From Bifidobacteriaceae bacterium (lineage in GTDB: Bacteria; Actinomycetota; Actinomycetes; Actinomycetales; WQXJ01), in contig JAISTN010000197.1 of assembly GCA_031272565.1 (NCBI GenBank), positions 1-5,947 of the forward strand: 5,947 nt of DNA, read 5' to 3'. Position numbers and translations under genes: made by a program. Below the pieces are notes generated by a model. That model worked only from the letters and a program-made list of their open reading frames with translations. It was not told the DNA's origin and did not search any database. How positions within the stretch are numbered: position 1 is the first letter of the stretch; each line of letters opens with the position of its first letter. Below are positions 5,187-5,947 of the stretch, one piece after another.

Positions 5187-5947
5187 GTCTTGAGTCTCAA
5201 GGGTACGGCGCGACCACTCTGCCTGGGTTCCGGCAGCCCGGCCCGCGCCCGCTGCCAAGCATCGCCAGCCCGGGTCCGGCGGACCTGGAAAAGACCACCC
5301 GGTTCAAGGGCTGAATCTGCCATCAGGTGGTGCGGAGCGGCATCCGTCACCCTGACCCGCACGATGTCGCCCGGCCTAGGGCGGCGGTCAGCTTGAGCTT
5401 GGGGCGCCACACCGGCAGCAAGATCCAACCCGGCGCCGGGGATGGCCAAGTGAACCAGTCGGCCATCGCGGGCCCGGCCCGACACCCGCCGGGTAGCCAG
5501 ATCCTTACGCCCTTCACCTTCGGCAATCAGCACTTCGACCTCCCGGCCGATTTGACGGTCATTCTCTTCTTCTGAAATGGCGTTCTGGAGCGCCACCAGA
5601 CGGTCGAACCGTTCCGTCACCACCGCCGCCGGAATCTGGTCCGGCATGGCTGCCGCCGGGGTTCCAGGCCGGATCGAATACTGGAAGGTGAAGGCGCTGG
5701 CGAACCGGGCCGCCCGCACCACCTCCATCGTGGCATCAAAGTCGGCCTCGGTTTCGCCTGGGAAGCCCACAATGATGTCGGTGCTGATGGCCGCCTCCGG
5801 CATGACCTGCCTGACCTTGTCTAGCACGCCCAAGAACTTGTCCGCCCTGTAGGAGCGCCGCATCGCCCTCAGAACACGGTCGGAGCCGGACTGGAGCGGC
5901 ATGTGCAGTTGTGGGGCAACTGTTGGGGTAGCAGCCATGGCTTCGAT
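5168..5947 (-). CDS. miaB: MiaB, tRNA-2-methylthio-N6-dimethylallyladenosine synthase (C-terminal part, runs off right edge)
   Basis: These are the last 259 residues of MiaB, a radical-SAM, two-[4Fe-4S] enzyme that adds a methylthio group to i6A37 of tRNAs reading U-starting codons. Visible in order are the end of the radical-SAM barrel with HMPLQSGSD (fragment residues 15-23), [15 protein letters not shown] (about 56-70) and [14 protein letters not shown]. The linker [18 protein letters not shown] follows, then a TRAM RNA-binding domain (about 155-235) with [26 protein letters not shown] and the PHHL segment. A basic tail with RRTRAGDAW closes the protein, as in actinobacterial homologues. 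The N-terminal UPF0004 domain and the CxxxCxxC cluster are beyond the edge. The in-frame ATG at 5938 is internal, not a start. The paralogues RimO and MtaB are less likely given the [13 protein letters not shown] and actinobacterial TRAM wording. The immediate downstream neighbour is a convergent acyl-CoA synthetase, so miaA does not follow directly. Confidence 0.93.
   Translation of the reverse strand: MEAMAATPTVAPQLHMPLQSGSDRVLRAMRRSYRADKFLGVLDKVRQVMPEAAISTDIIVGFPGETEADFDATMEVVRAARFASAFTFQYSIRPGTPAAAMPDQIPAAVVTERFDRLVALQNAISEEENDRQIGREVEVLIAEGEGRKDLATRRVSGRARDGRLVHLAIPGAGLDLAAGVAPQAQADRRPRPGDIVRVRVTDAAPHHLMADSALEPGGLFQVRRTRAGDAWQRARAGLPEPRQSGRAVPLRLKTQSVAD
5183..5196. repeat. Tandem heptamer TTGAGTC x2 at the convergent gene ends
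   Basis: TTGAGTC at 5183-5189 is directly repeated at 5190-5196. The first copy contains the TGA stop of the acyl-CoA synthetase, and both are read in miaB as part of the last residues, before its stop at 5168-5170. Because the unit is 7 bases, gain or loss of one copy would change the miaB reading frame near its end, while the acyl-CoA synthetase stop would remain. Confidence 0.7.

Noticed and set aside
4821..5258. Minus-strand open frame of 145 codons bridging the acyl-CoA synthetase and miaB ends
   Set aside because: It overlaps conserved motifs of both genes in other frames and has no recognisable protein features.
1..5947. CRISPR array, tRNA or rRNA gene, insertion sequence, toxin-antitoxin or defence cluster
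   Set aside because: No regularly spaced repeats, cloverleaf-like sequence, transposase motifs or paired small genes were seen anywhere in the window.

Overview
The window looks like chromosomal DNA of a high-GC actinobacterium (Actinomycetota). The evidence is very GC-rich coding sequence, a GTG start, a DUF222/HNH ('13E12 repeat' type) gene, and an acyl-CoA synthetase and a MiaB whose motif wording matches actinobacterial relatives. Genus cannot be told from this window.

Layout, left to right. (1) 1-1052, minus strand: the N-terminal 350 residues of an FAD-linked D-2-hydroxyacid dehydrogenase type oxidoreductase that runs off the left edge. (2) 1053-1618: a 566-base divergent intergenic region with no convincing gene. 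Its right half is strikingly G/T-rich on the plus strand and holds a 14-bp tandem repeat, a hairpin, a G-quadruplex-type motif and a well-formed extended -10 promoter placed exactly for leaderless transcription. (3) 1619-3364, plus strand: an intact DUF222 + HNH endonuclease-like gene with two extra hydrophilic or proline-rich segments. (4) 3365-3581: a short intergenic region with several weak hairpins and a 16-bp palindrome. (5) 3582-5186, plus strand: a complete fatty-acyl-CoA synthetase of the AMP-binding family. (6) 5168-5947, minus strand: the C-terminal part of the tRNA methylthiotransferase MiaB, running off the right edge and overlapping the acyl-CoA synthetase tail-to-tail by 19 bases.

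The genes do not form an obvious pathway. The oxidoreductase and the acyl-CoA synthetase are general carbon and lipid metabolism, MiaB is housekeeping tRNA modification, and the DUF222/HNH gene belongs to a family often present in many copies in actinobacteria, with no settled function. No defence island, CRISPR array, transposase, tRNA or rRNA is visible. The items most worth a second look are the promoter and G-quadruplex arrangement upstream of the DUF222/HNH gene, the insertions in that protein, and the heptamer duplication at the convergent overlap. I do not see an undescribed multi-gene system.
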